This document shows positions 29,540 to 40,712 of a stretch of DNA of 64,000 nt, one piece after another. The stretch spans positions 7,015,419 to 7,079,418 of the forward strand of contig CM040429.1 of NCBI GenBank assembly GCA_022702705.1, in the 5' to 3' direction. The notes beneath the pieces were generated by a model that had not been told where the DNA came from, did not search any database, and saw only the letters and a list, made by a program, of their open reading frames with translations. How positions within the stretch are numbered: position 1 is the first letter of the stretch; every line of letters starts with the position of its first letter. A program made the translations under genes and the position numbers. This DNA comes from Papilionanthe hookeriana x Papilionanthe teres. Lineage: Eukaryota > Streptophyta > Magnoliopsida > Asparagales > Orchidaceae.

Positions 29540-30897
29540 TTTTTTTTCAATCTTTTTAATAATGCCATCCTTACAACGTATAAAATGTTAGAAATATTCA
29601 TAATTCATGATTTTCTCATATATTATTGATTGTACATTAATAAAAAATTAGATATATGGTACATAAATAATTTCCATATTTTCATATATTATAAATATAG
29701 AGTTATTGTCTAGGTAGATTTTACTATTTTTCAGGATAAGAGCGAGTCTATAAAATTTTTAAAATAAATCTTTCTAACGGGGCAGGTGGAAGTTGAAATG
29801 CGATTTAGCTATTATGAAATGCTTACTTTGTGAATAGGTCTGTAATCAAGCCGAGTCTTATTGTTGACTTCTCTTTTACCTCTGCCGTGATTAACAGAAA
29901 CTGTTGGCTAATGTCATAAATTGCAGACACGACGACCATCCTTGATGCTTAGGTGATCAGATTGAAACCCCAATGTCGAGCAACATCTTTAAATGAGAGA
30001 GAGATTGATGGATGTTCTAGTCGGTTCTGATATTTTTCACAAAATTGCTACCTTCATGGAGGTCAAAGTGTTCCTCTCGGGGAACTTGATGATAAACAAG
30101 ATCAGTCACTTTGACAGATGGGCTCGATCCAACCGCTTCAGGAGGTGAGTTCAATTTAGCAAAATAACAATCAATTAAAGTTTTTATATATTAGTATTTG
30201 TGCATATTCATGGATTGAACTTAGTTTGGTTGAATACAAAATTGTTCATTTTCTATTCAAACTTGAACCAAACTTTCATATATTGATACATGTTCATATT
30301 TGACCTGCTTAAAATTTATAATGGTCATAATTGATTTGCACTTAACTCCTCTATATAGTTAAATAAAACTAAAATTCAAATGAGAACTTCACTTTATTTT
30401 TTAGATATAAAGTTAATAACAAATTATTTTAAAAATTTAAATAAATAAGAAATTAAAAAATTTTAAATTAGCCACTAATTAATATACCAAAAAAATATTA
30501 ATTATTAAAAAAAATAAAATAAGATGTTAGTTGTAAGTAATATTTCTAATAATCAAATAACTTAAACAAATGCCAACAAATCACTTCATTGAAATATAAA
30601 ATTAGGAACAAATTACATTAAATTCATATATATATACACACACACACACACACATAATATGCTACTATTAAATATTTAATTAATTAACTTTTATATAATT
30701 AAATTTATTTAAATAATCTGATAGAAACATTAAGCATAAAATAAGTTATTTATTGAACAACAAACAGATTTGCTTGTGAATATTTCTAAATGATTTGGAT
30801 AATATTCAAATTTATTTCATTTTAACCCTCAAATCTCAAAAAAATATTTAAATTATTCATTTATTAATTCAACATACATAATCAACCATTAAATTTT
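29540..30897. repeat. Segmental duplication, copy 2
   Basis: It is co-linear with the two parts of 26054-28835 and diverged by many substitutions and small indels. A (CA)n run at 30638-30653 is longer here than at the matching place in copy 1. No coding frame is conserved between the copies. Confidence 0.8.
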
Positions 30898-31476
30898 TTC
30901 GAAAAAAAAATAATTAAGTGTCTTGTCATATAAATGAGCTTGGTGGGCCATTGAGAAGCGGGCAGGCCGCAGGCCCAATTAATTTCCCATTAATATTCCC
31001 TTTCGGTTGCCAATATAAATATAAATTTAAATAAATAAATATTCTAAAATGCAACTCCCCGCACACACCAACTCATATATAATATTCATATTTTAACATA
31101 CACAAACTAAAATGCGACTGCCCGCACCATACTCCAACCCGGCCGGTTCCAACTAACATAATTTCCCATGCATAGCGTCCGCACCGATTAACTATCGGAC
31201 CTCAGTGAAGTTTCTCCATACGACTGGTGGCGACGTGTCAACAGGCAAGACCATCGTGCGGACCCCACAATAATTCCCTACATTGATTTAGATAATCATC
31301 TTAATAAAATTTTTAGGGAATTTAATCCTAATTTCATAAGCATCGAATAAATAAAATTAAAGAATTTATTGTAGAAAGGTTAGGGTTATAAGCAAACTCA
31401 AAAATGCCTACACGAAAACTAATTTCTTAAGAAGTATAGACAATGTCAAGTTGATTATATATAATATTTTATTATA
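30898..31476. other. No gene seen
   Basis: Mixed AT-rich and moderately GC-rich sequence. ATGCGACTGCCCGCACCATA at 31111 partly repeats the ATGCAACTCCCCGCACACACC stretch at 31049. I see no frame or splice pattern. Confidence 0.4.
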
Positions 31477-32657
31477 AAAATTTACACACCAACCACAATA
31501 TTCTTATGTATTTATCTATCCAACCTTCAAATTTTGATATTTTTATTTATAATATTTTGGTGTTATAAATTTATGCATAAAAATGTATGTTTCAATTTTA
31601 ATAATATCATGATAGTGATATTTTTATTTATTCTTATAGTTACGAGTCATATGCATGTAAATATGAATGTTTACGCATTTAGATTTGTAAATACATAAGA
31701 ATTATGGGTGATGCGGAAAATTCACGGTGGTAGAGTAGCGGATTATTGTTTTAGCGTTGTATGAAAATTCAGCACACACACATATGAAAAATAAGCGGTG
31801 ACGACTCCAGAATTTTTTACGTGAAAAACCCGTAAAGGGAAAAACCACGGAGTCTGGCACAGTTGCGATAATCTACTATTGATTGATGTTTACAAAATTT
31901 CCCCGTCCCATAGACGGGAGAGAATAATTATATTTTTTAGACTAAAATGTCGACTGACGGTGTCTGGTTGGTGGTGATTGATGATGATTGGTGGAGGTTC
32001 ACGGTGACGGAGGTTGACGGTGGTGACGAAGGTCGACGGTGAAGAAGGTCGACAAAAGTCGGCGGTAGTCGATGGAGGTCGGCGGTGGTCGACGGCGGTC
32101 GGCGGTTGGTCGACGACAGTTGGCGATGGTGCTAAGCTGCAGCTTCCCCTTAAGGCCTCAAGCTCTCTTTATGCCCCCTCTCATGTGAGAGTCGGGGTCC
32201 ATTTATAGGGTTATGGGTGCAATTAATGTAACCATTTTGATCGGACGGTTCAGAGGACTCCCCTTGATCATACAGCGTTTAAGGGGCATTTGATGGCCTT
32301 AACGATGTCGGAATTGAGTGATCTTGGGCTCGTTGGATTCGTCTTGTCGAGACGCTCGATTCTAGTATGGGCTTGCTAGTGTCGGCATTCATTTGAACTT
32401 CCAATGTGTCGAAAATCTTCTATAAGTGGTTTAATGACTTGATCCGGTTTGATTTGACTCGGATTAAACTAGTTTTAATATCATTGGGTCCGTTTCATCG
32501 AGCCGGTCAGTTTGACTATAAGTTTGCTGAAATCGGAGCTCTATATGACTTTTTATTAACATTTGAATATTTATTGCTCAAAAGATTGCATCGAGATTCA
32601 TGCCAGATGATGAAATTTTATTGGTGGCGTATCAATGGGATATGTATATAAATGCCC
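31477..32657. mobile_element. Foldback MITE, family A, copy 5, split by a solo LTR
   Basis: The left part is 31477-31708 and the remaining right end is 32640-32657 (ATATGTATATAAATGCCC). Joined without the LTR and one ATGGG, they restore the family right arm. Confidence 0.85.
31709..32634 (-). mobile_element. Solo LTR, family C, nested in a MITE
   Basis: This is a minus-strand copy of the family-C LTR, ends TGATGCG and CGTATCA, with a perfect 5-bp target duplication ATGGG at 31704-31708 and 32635-32639. The interior holds the GGTCGACGGTGG-type tract (31990-32125) and a TATA-like CCATTTATAG near 32200 (seen from the plus strand). No internal retroelement sequence is left. Confidence 0.95.
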
Positions 32658-32812
32658 AATTGTGCTATATGTTTTTTTAAGGATATATTTTCATCAAATT
32701 TTAATTTTGAATAGTTACATATAAATTTTCTATATATATGTATATTTCTTTAATATCTAAATTTTTAATGTAATTTACATATTACATAAATTAATGTAAA
32801 ATGTAAAAAAAA

Positions 32813-32992
32813 AAGGTCATTTATATCCATTACACCCAATTCCTATGTATTTTATATTGGCACTGAAATTTTATTTTTATATTATAATATTCAAATTATT
32901 TATCTCACACAATAATTATCACTATTTTAGATGTGAAATACACTTTTAAATGTAAATACATAGAAATTAAGTGCTATACTGTAAATCTATCC
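32813..32992. mobile_element. Foldback MITE, family A, copy 6
   Basis: Left GGTCATTTATATCCATTACA and right ATACTGTAAATCTATCC, with the CCCAATTCCTATGTATTTTA arm. A-rich flanks are compatible with a 9-bp duplication but are not informative. It ends about 40 bp before the DUF1677 TATA box. Confidence 0.75.
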
Positions 32993-33028
32993 AAAAAAAT
33001 AAATTAAAAAAAAAAAAAGGAAAACGCC

Positions 33029-33035
33029 TATAAAA
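33029..33035 (+). promoter_or_regulatory. TATA box of the DUF1677 gene
   Basis: CCTATAAAAG lies about 400 bp before the start codon, so transcription would begin near 33060 and leave a leader of about 290 bases after splicing. Confidence 0.6.
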
Positions 33036-33191
33036 GAAAGCCCCCATATTCACTCAAAAATCGCGTGAGATAATCGGAAGCCGGTTTTCCGGCGAGGAAT
33101 CAGCCGTGATAGAGTGCTGGAAGGGATTGGAAGCAATCAACGCTTTAGAACCAGTGAACGGTACCCTAACGGTTGAGGCTGAAACCTTGTG

Positions 33192-33317
33192 ATGTACCTT
33201 ATAGCAAACCCTCCTCTCGGGACCGAGAGGAGGAAGACGATCCCGTTGGCGAAAGCAGCGGCATCGATTGGTGAGGAACACATCCGCGCTACAGCTGCCA
33301 AGAAAAACGATTTGTAG
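33192..33317 (+). promoter_or_regulatory. Upstream ORF of 41 codons in the DUF1677 leader
   Basis: The first ATG in the probable leader opens a frame MYLIANPPLGTERRKTIPLA onward to stop TAG at 33315. It lies in the first part of the leader, ahead of a probable intron. If translated it would lower initiation at the main ATG. Whether the peptide itself matters is unknown. Confidence 0.45.
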
Positions 33318-33334
33318 GAACGTGAACTCCATCG

Positions 33335-33413
33335 GTAATCACCACAGAAGATTTTATTTGATCGGACTAGTTATGCTTGATGATTTGCCCCAATCTTCTT
33401 CTTTCTGTACCAG
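33335..33413 (+). other. Probable 5'-UTR intron
   Basis: The donor CG/GTAATC and the acceptor TTTCTGTACCAG, with a clear pyrimidine tract before it, define a 79-bp intron ending 18 bases before the start codon. Short leader introns of this kind are common in plants. Confidence 0.55.
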
Positions 33414-33431
33414 GATTTAAGTTAGGCTACG

Positions 33432-33926
33432 ATGTCGGCGTCTGCGATGATCGGCGAGGCAGCGGAGGAAGAGGAGGAGTTTGGATTCACGGAGTGCGAG
33501 TGCTGTGGGTTGACGGAGGAGTGCACGGCTGCTTACGTGACGGCGGTGCGTGCCAGGTACGGCGGGAGGTGGATCTGCGGGCTCTGCGCCGAGGTGGTGG
33601 ATGATGAGATCTGCCGGTCGGCGAGGCTGATCTCTATGGAGGAGGCGTTGCAGCGGCAAAAGAGTTTCTGCTTGAGTTTCCGATCGGCGACGTTTCCGCC
33701 GACGACGGAGACAGGCGATCATCTTATTGCAGTCGTTAGGAGGCTTATTCGCCGGAGCCTTGACTCGCCGCCCCGCGTGCTGCTGTCTGCCTCTGCCAGT
33801 ACTTCCAGGAGGGTTCCTGCAGTCTCCGGCCAGTCAAAAACCTGCCTGGCTACTATTGGAGATAATTACCTCAGCGATACCGGAGATGCAGATCTTCTTG
33901 AGGTAAAGGGATTGAACTTCAATTAG
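33432..33926 (+). CDS. DUF1677 family protein
   Basis: This is a plant-specific small protein of unknown biochemical role. The 164-residue frame has, after an acidic start (EAAEEEEEF), the family core at about residues 14-70: ECECCGLTEECTAAYVTAV, then GGRWICGLCAEVVDDEICRS and SMEEALQRQKSFC. The four-cysteine CxCC...CGLC arrangement suggests a metal-binding fold. A second family block, HLIAVVRRLIRRSLDSPPRV, follows at about 98-117. The length suits the family. The start is the first ATG in this frame after the leader intron. A good donor (GAG/GTAAAG at 33903) lies 24 bases before the stop, so the last seven residues may not be the true end; see 36882-36902. Confidence 0.9.
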   Translation: MSASAMIGEAAEEEEEFGFTECECCGLTEECTAAYVTAVRARYGGRWICGLCAEVVDDEICRSARLISMEEALQRQKSFCLSFRSATFPPTTETGDHLIAVVRRLIRRSLDSPPRVLLSASASTSRRVPAVSGQSKTCLATIGDNYLSDTGDADLLEVKGLNFN

Positions 33927-34377
33927 TTTCTGATGGCGAAATCGGAATTTAAATGAAAATAACGAAAGATTCATCAGAGATTTTGGGAGGTGATTACATC
34001 TATAATGAATAACTGCAAATTGGGAGATTTTAGGCTTGTGTTTTCTTTTTAAATGCAATCAGTAAGTGTAAAATACCAGATTTCCTATATTGATTTTAGC
34101 TTTATGTTGATGGTTGTTCATCTGTCATATAACTCTATGTTCTATTTTGTTCATCGTTATTCAAAAATGAATTGCTTTATCAGCTACCGTTTTGCTGTTG
34201 ATGGTATTTGAATTGATATTATGTAGAATTTGTAAGAAAGAGGTATTTTTCTTTTGTTTTTTTTTTGGGAAAAAAATTATCTTGATTTTCAGATAAAAAA
34301 TGATCAAAATGATTGCGTGCCAGAAAGTTCATCCGAGATTTGATCTTTATGACGGGTAATGGCTTTGTTAGTGTTGA

Positions 34378-34760
34378 AGTGTACTGTCATTATTGTTGTT
34401 GATGTGCATCGACCTGATCGGTGATGACAAATATTGATTTTTATAGTAAAAACGTGCATCAATTTTGTTGGTGATAATTACATTGATATTAGTATTGATG
34501 ACATGCATTAACCTAATTGATAATGACATGCATCGTAATAAGTGTTCATGACTTTTATCAGTCTTGTTTATGATAACATACATCATCATATCATTATTAT
34601 GGATGGCGTGCATTAACTTTGTTGATGATAATTTGTGTTGATATTAGCGTTGACAATGACATTGTTGTGTGGACAATGCGTGTTGCTTTTTGTAGTGATG
34701 ATAAGCATTGATCTTTGCATCAACTACGTGCATTGGCTTTGTTTGTAATGTAAGTCATCG
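34378..34760. repeat. Degenerate GATGACATGCAT / TTTGTTGATGATAA repeat
   Basis: Variants of GTGCATYRACTTTGTTGATG and GATGACATGCAT recur about ten times at 30-60 bp spacing. Runs of ATGA/TCAT make spurious open frames on the minus strand. It is non-coding and sits in the possible long intron of the DUF1677 gene. Confidence 0.65.
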
Positions 34761-35459
34761 ATGGTGGATTTTAACGTTGTTGGCGCAAAATAGGGATGCT
34801 CAACTTGCTGAGTGATGAGTACGGGCATTGGAAGTAAGGTAATCATAATTGGGCGATAGCAGTGGTTGGTGGTGATTGTCAGTGACATTATTCCTACAAA
34901 GTTCATTCGAACTTTAGGTCATAATCCATCCCCAGCTCCATATCTTGTGTAAAATGGCAGGCAATTTATAATTTCTTAGAGTGCATTTTAACTATTTTAT
35001 CTTAAATTTTTAAACACTCTATTAGAAGATCTATAATATTCTCTTAATTATATATCATATTTTAAGCATCTAAGGGTGTTAATGTCATTATATTTAAGTG
35101 AGTTTGGTTTTTGTTGAATTTCTTTCATCAATATACTTGTTTTGATTATAATGATGCAATATTTTAAAATCTTTGACATGTCTAATAATATCATAAAATT
35201 TTAATCATATTTCGGGTGTTTGATTTGGATTTTTTTAGATTTAATTCTATGTATTTTTGGTTATTAGATTTGTCTCATCGAAACATTCATTTTAATTATA
35301 ACTCGTAAAATTGGATTTCATATCATCTTAAATTTAATTATGAAAAAAATTTAATTCAAATATTACATCAATATTCACACTTGATTAGATGAGTTTTCCG
35401 ACATCATCTATATTGTTATGTATGTAATTATCTCTTGAATCCCAAAATATTATTCGGTT

Positions 35460-36200
35460 CATGCCCAAGTGATAGAGCGTTATAGAGATGACATGAATAA
35501 AAAATTAAATAGAGAGAGTAGGAGAGTAGAGTACCTAATAGGACATGTTCTCTTGGAATAGATTCGTTAGTCGTTTCCCATATTTATAGATTATAAAGGA
35601 TGTCTAGTAATTGCCTTGATTAAATAAGAATGTTTCATGTGATCAATAAACCATACACCTTTATATATTTGTAACCAACCCCAGTATCTTTTGATCTCAA
35701 TAAACTGTAACACACTGTTTCATATTTGTAACCGCTACTGGTATCGTTTCATATTCATGACTGTTCAACTTGGTCGCTTGATATCCGCTTGGTCATCTGA
35801 AAGTTCTTTGGTCGGTCTATAGATCTTTAGTCGGCTTTCTTGAGGGAACCCTTCGTGGAGATCCCCTTATCCTCAGGAAGGGTTTATTCCATCAGACAGA
35901 GTGAAGATGACAGACAACTTTCTTTCGGACATGAGGTTTTCATAGAAAGTTGAAAAGGACTTCTGCGGAGCGACCGTTGATCTTCTCAGAGAGTGACCCA
36001 GAATCGATTGAGGGAGTCGATTTCATATGGTCGCCATCGGTTCAGGCATACAATGTTTCTTAGCTCATATGAACTTTCTTTTGGTCGGCCTATCCTTCGA
36101 CTGAATGAAATGATGCTTGATGGTTTGGTCTTTCGACCGTGGTGATATGTTTCTTTGTTTCTCCTTTGTGTGATCCGTTGAGCTTCCTTAAGATTCATGT
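35460..36200. other. LTR-like sequence, unresolved
   Basis: Mid-GC sequence with repeated TTGGTCGGTC/TCGGTC words, unlike the AT-rich surroundings, resembles the LTR-like segment at 38760-39345 in wording. No partner repeat or target duplication was found. Confidence 0.3.
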
Positions 36201-36239
36201 AGTTAGATTTTCGATGTACATTATCCCTTGTATTTATTA

Positions 36240-37720
36240 TATATATTTGTTCTATTTTAATATAGTTATAAATTTAAGAGCAAACTAAACATGAGCAGTG
36301 GTGACTAACTACGTGACTATGTGACTAACTACTATTTATACGGCTCACAGCTTACGCAACTGTCAACTCTGACCTATGTAGCGTACGAACGTTATTAAAG
36401 ATCCTCTTTAAGGCCTATCTATTGAACATAACTTATAGTTCTCGCAGCTCCCCACTATGGCCTCTATGACCAACCGATTCTCTTCAAGCAACCATGTACA
36501 ACCCAACTGACAACAAATACAATGATTTCCATGGTCTCGACGACAAGCTGGCGCTACAACTACCGTCTACAACATTCATGACATATTACTGCCTCTTTAA
36601 GAATTGACTACAACCTTTGCAGTTCATTACAGCTATTATTGCTGAAATATCATTACACATCAACTTTATAATGCAATCTTTCATAATTTAGGAGAAGATT
36701 AAGCTTGTGTACTTATTATTACACAGTCGATTATTTCAATTGGACTAGCCTCTATAGTTTTTTCCTTTTCACTTAAAAAATTGCGGTGTCTTCTCCTGCC
36801 TTCTTTTCTGTTATCGGAGTTTGTGTTGAGTTTTTATACATTACTAAGCTGCTAAATAATGACTTTGTTGTATATCTGCAGGCACTCATCAATATTAAAT
36901 GATATAACTTTACTGTTGGCTATGGTGATGTATTGTGTATAAGATTCTTTCAGCTGTGAGATCAGATGGAATAGATATTTAACTGTCTATATATATATAA
37001 ATGAACACCTGTTTCATATGCGCACTTCAATATTCTTTTTTTATTATTGTTTTATCGGAAAATGGTTTGTTTTCATTAGCAAACAACCATGACTATAAGT
37101 TCATATTTTTGTTGATAATTACATTTTCTTGTGTAGCTGCCACCGCTGCACAGTAATGACTACGACAACATTGGAAGACAAATGTAACGGATAAAAATTA
37201 CTAGTGTAAAATTTGTAGGGGAGTTATTTTAATTTTTCGTTTTTATTCTTGTGATTAGGTGCTTGAATCTAACATTTTGTGATTTTTTATTTTATTTCTG
37301 TGAAAATATGTCAATAAAGAAAGATGAAAATCAGGCAGTAGAATCTTCGTAATTATGAGGAAGCAACCACTCAGTAATTATTACAGAATCTTCATAATTA
37401 TTAGGAGGAAATTAAATTTGTAATTATTAGGAGTGATTCACCTAATAATTACTTACCAGTATTAGGTCAGATTTTATTTATTTCCCTGTTTAGAAATTAC
37501 CTTAATTTGTTCCACGTTTTAAGCTTAAATATAGGTTGTAATCTGTACCTATTCAACAGATAAAAATAAAGAAAAGTTCTCTCAATTCTATCTTGAAATC
37601 TCACAATTTCTATTAATATGCTACACAACATTCAAATACATTTGTGAAAGGATTGATGAAGTTTCTTCTTTAAATTGGGGTTTTTAAATGCATAGTATTT
37701 GAAACATATGATTTAACATG
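36240..37720. other. No further gene seen
   Basis: AT-rich, containing the possible DUF1677 last exon and then probable 3' UTR. CAGAATCTTCRTAATTAT-type words recur at 37340-37440 as a small local repeat. Confidence 0.4.
36882..36902 (+). CDS. Possible alternative last exon of the DUF1677 gene
   Basis: The acceptor ATATCTGCAG is followed by seven codons ALINIK and TGA. It is in phase with the donor at 33903 and would give a protein of 163 residues with an intron of 2979 bp. It is supported only by splice-site quality and phase. Confidence 0.35.
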   Translation, partial: ALINIK

Positions 37721-37802
37721 TCACCCATAAACTCTCCTATTCATGGAATAAGCATCTGAATCTATAAACAGACACAAAAAACACACTGCCCATCTCCCTT
37801 TG

Positions 37803-38310
37803 TCACTTTGGCAGTTTAGTCTTCGTGCGGGAAGTTCGACAAGGATGTGAGGGCTCTTTCCAAGTTTCAAAATAGTTGGGAAGGAAGTGATGGGCAATCC
37901 GAGAGCAGGGATGCATTGAGGCTGAACGGTGGAGGTAAACATAGCGCTCGCTGCAGGATCTCATTGACGTGTGGTGCAACATCTTGGAAGAGAAGCTCGA
38001 GTTTAGGATTGTCGGGTTGAGGAGTTTGAGATAAGAGAGGGCAACGATTTTAGGAACCAAGAACATTGAGGAATGGTTGGGTTTTTTGGAATATGTTGTG
38101 GAGGAGCTTGTAGGTAGGAGGAGTTGCACGTGTTTGTCGTATGAGGGAAGGGATGCTGTCGAGTTTGGGTGGAGGAGAGAAAGCGGGTCGTGAAAGGGAG
38201 GTGTATGGTTTTGGAAGAATTATGGAGAGTTTGCAGCTTTCATTGTAACTATTGGCATCCATCTTTGATGCGATATACAAAAGATATTCTCGCCGAGTGC
38301 ATGACACTGT
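37803..38310 (-). pseudogene. Unrecognised broken coding-like region
   Basis: Two overlapping minus-strand frames give a proline- and leucine-rich sequence (for example RPAFSPPPKLDSIPSLIRQ, then DVAPHVNEILQRALCLPPPF in a continuing frame) broken by stops. The composition looks protein-derived rather than random. I do not recognise a family. It could be a decayed gene fragment carried by the adjacent retroelement remnant. Confidence 0.3.
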
Positions 38311-38329
38311 AATTGAGGTCTACTGGCAT

Positions 38330-39345
38330 CCGCTCTTCCCATCGCCTGTTTGCCTACGCAGACTCGGCTATGTCGGTGTGCTGTGACTCTCCTTGCCCCT
38401 CTGTCAGCTGGTTGTTGACTCAGTTATCTGGAATAAACAGGTTCACCAGTGGGGCCCTTTGAGGATGGACCCCCTGAGGTTCCGTCTCTAAACGGGACGG
38501 AGGGTCGTTCCTATGGTTGATTGCTGCTCGGAGGATCTCGAGTTGCTTCATCATGAAGGTCTTTTGGGCTTGTAAGCCCTGGACTTGTGCATGTACGTCT
38601 GATTGTGAAACATCTCTATTGGGTTCCATGCGCGCCATCTCTCTTTGAGAAGTTTTTTCTTTCGTAGCCTTTTCCACTTCTCGTTTGTGTCATATCCATA
38701 CCCATCACATTGCCTTTTAGGATGTTGAATCCTAAATTGTCCTTTTGTGAACACACCCTGAGATTTTAAGATTGAGTGAATGAATGAAGAAATAGAGAGA
38801 ATATAGCAAGTCAGAAGTTTCCTGTAGAGAGAGTTGGTGAAAGAACTTTTTATTTGTGTTTTTGTCTCTTATTTATAGAGACGTATTTTGAACAATTACA
38901 GAAAAGAGAGAACAGTTATGGAAACACATTTAATACATTTGATGCTTTAATTAATCGTATGGATTTCATATCATATATGAAGTTCAATTTGAATTTTAAC
39001 ATGGCGGTACTTGAATTTAGCAGACAGAAGTGACCGGCTAAGTGGCGACCACGCAATGGGTTGGTCAGCCGAGGCGCCCTGTTCAGTTTTGATCAGTCTA
39101 CTGCGATAAAGATTTTGTCTTCAGATTAGTCGTGATCAAAGATTTTTGCCAATACCTAGGTCGGTCGGGACCGTCAAATTGATTTGTTGCTCGAATCTCT
39201 CATTATAGTATGTCGGTCGATTCTGGACCACACGATTGACAGTGGGGCGGTAGGACGCCTTGACTGTCTAGCAATCGTTTGGGCCGTTCGAAAACTTTGA
39301 GATTTGTGCTGACAGATGTGGTGTACACTACACACACACACACTC
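38330..39345 (-). mobile_element. Probable LTR-retroelement fragment (LTR plus leader and gag start)
   Basis: Minus-strand frame 38420-38677 reads MARMEPNRDVSQSD then HAQVQGLQAQKTFMMKQLE, a glutamine-rich helix typical of gypsy gag N-termini. The sequence to its right (38760-39345) looks like an LTR, with a TATA-type AAATAAGAG region and CGGTCG words, ending in a CA microsatellite (39330-39342). No pol follows, and the other LTR was not found. Confidence 0.45.
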
Positions 39346-39963
39346 TGATATTTATATTATATATTCATGGTACGCTTTTCAAATAAATTTTATGTTATAG
39401 CACATTTAATGAGCCAAATACAAATAGAAAATGTTGCTTTGTTTACTTGGAAAACTCAGAATAATTTAAATAATATACCGCACGTCCAAAAAATGACTAT
39501 CCATATAATCACAAATTAAACGGCTCAAGACATCAATCAGGGGAAGCCTCTCCGGACGAGTTAGAAGTATCCAAAATTTCATGTCATGATAGCCCGTTTG
39601 GGGGCAGTTTATTTGATGTGGTGACGTTTTGAAAATGTATCAACTTTATTTGGGTAAACTGTATTTTGATAGATTATGCATTTCCAAAACACTGAAAACA
39701 ACGTTTCCACACAAAACTGACAGCTTTTCAGTTGCGGTCTTATTTTTCCAAAAAAATAAAAATTTATAATAGCTACCGCATCTAGCTTATCTGCAGATTA
39801 TTTTTAATCAGTTTATCAGCAGATTATTCAATAAGTTGCAGCTATCCCAAACAGACCCATTTCTCAATTCCCGAAATCATAATGGGGGTAGGGCTACAAG
39901 TATTTGAGCATTCAGTGGGCGGCTAATTGGACATAATATTAGGTTAGTGAACTCAGATTATAC

Positions 39964-40391
39964 TAGTGGTGTCAAAAATTAACCTAACACGCCAATATGA
40001 CTTGAATTTGACTTGAAAAATCTGGGTTAGGGTTGACCCGAATATTTTTCGACTCGGGTAGGAGTTAGGGTTAGATTTAGGTTGAACCTGAAAATTTGAA
40101 TACAACAAGAATAACATGAAAAAATTAGTTGAACTCTTAAATCTTATACAATTGCTTGTCATTTATATACACAGAATTTTTTTAGTTTAACTATTGTTAC
40201 TTGTTAAATGCTATTAGTATAATTTTTAATAACTGCTGATAGGTTAAACAAGTCATGTTTGGGTTAACTTCATCTGGGTCGAGTGAAGTGCTAGTTAAAA
40301 TTTTTGATCCGTTTTTATTTGGGTTGAGTTTGATTTGACTCGATTCGACTGTGGCATTGAATCGATTCATTGACCCGAATTGATATTCCTA
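39964..40391. mobile_element. hAT-like MITE in the CCX promoter region
   Basis: Left end TAGTGGTGTCAAAAATTAAC and inverted right end TTAGGAATATCAATTCGGGT, with GGGTT/AACCC-rich arms around an AT-rich centre, follow the TAGGGGTGT-type hAT MITE pattern. Flanks GATTATAC and AGTTATAG match 5/8, so the duplication is only suggestive. It ends about 320 bp before the CCX start codon. Confidence 0.6.
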
Positions 40392-40493
40392 AGTTATAGT
40401 AGGAGTTGAATGCTTTTTGAACCCGGACCTGGCCCATTGACCGCCAACCCACGCCACGCCACCTAACCCAACCCACCCCAGCCCACCCGGACC

Positions 40494-40499
40494 CACGTG
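40494..40499 (+). promoter_or_regulatory. G-box CACGTG upstream of CCX
   Basis: CCCACGTGCC lies 214 bp before the start codon in a C-rich proximal promoter. It is a bZIP/bHLH-type site by consensus only. Confidence 0.4.
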
Positions 40500-40565
40500 C
40501 CGGCAGAGGAGTTTCGAAGCTTCGCCGCTTGTCATCGTCGTCCTCTCAGCGCGTACGCACGGACG

Positions 40566-40574
40566 AAACCCTAA
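40566..40574 (+). promoter_or_regulatory. Telo-box AAACCCTAA in the CCX leader or promoter
   Basis: This telomere-like motif is common just downstream of the transcription start in plant genes. It lies 139 bp before the CCX ATG. Confidence 0.4.
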
Positions 40575-40712
40575 GCCAGTTTTTCTTTAATTCCCTAAAC
40601 TCTTGCTTCGTTCTCATCTCTTCTCAGTCGGAGCCTCGATTACATCTTTGATGATCGTCTGCGGAAATCCTAAAACTCATCCCCGCCAATCGTAATAGCG
40701 TAATTCACGAGC

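Noticed and set aside
32014..32208. Frame with a VDGGRRWSTAVGGWSTTVG repeat
   Set aside because: It is the minus-strand family-C LTR's GTCGAC/GGCGGT tract read in one frame, not a gene.
33054..33332. 92-codon minus-strand frame over the DUF1677 leader
   Set aside because: Antisense shadow of a GC-rich leader; no motif.
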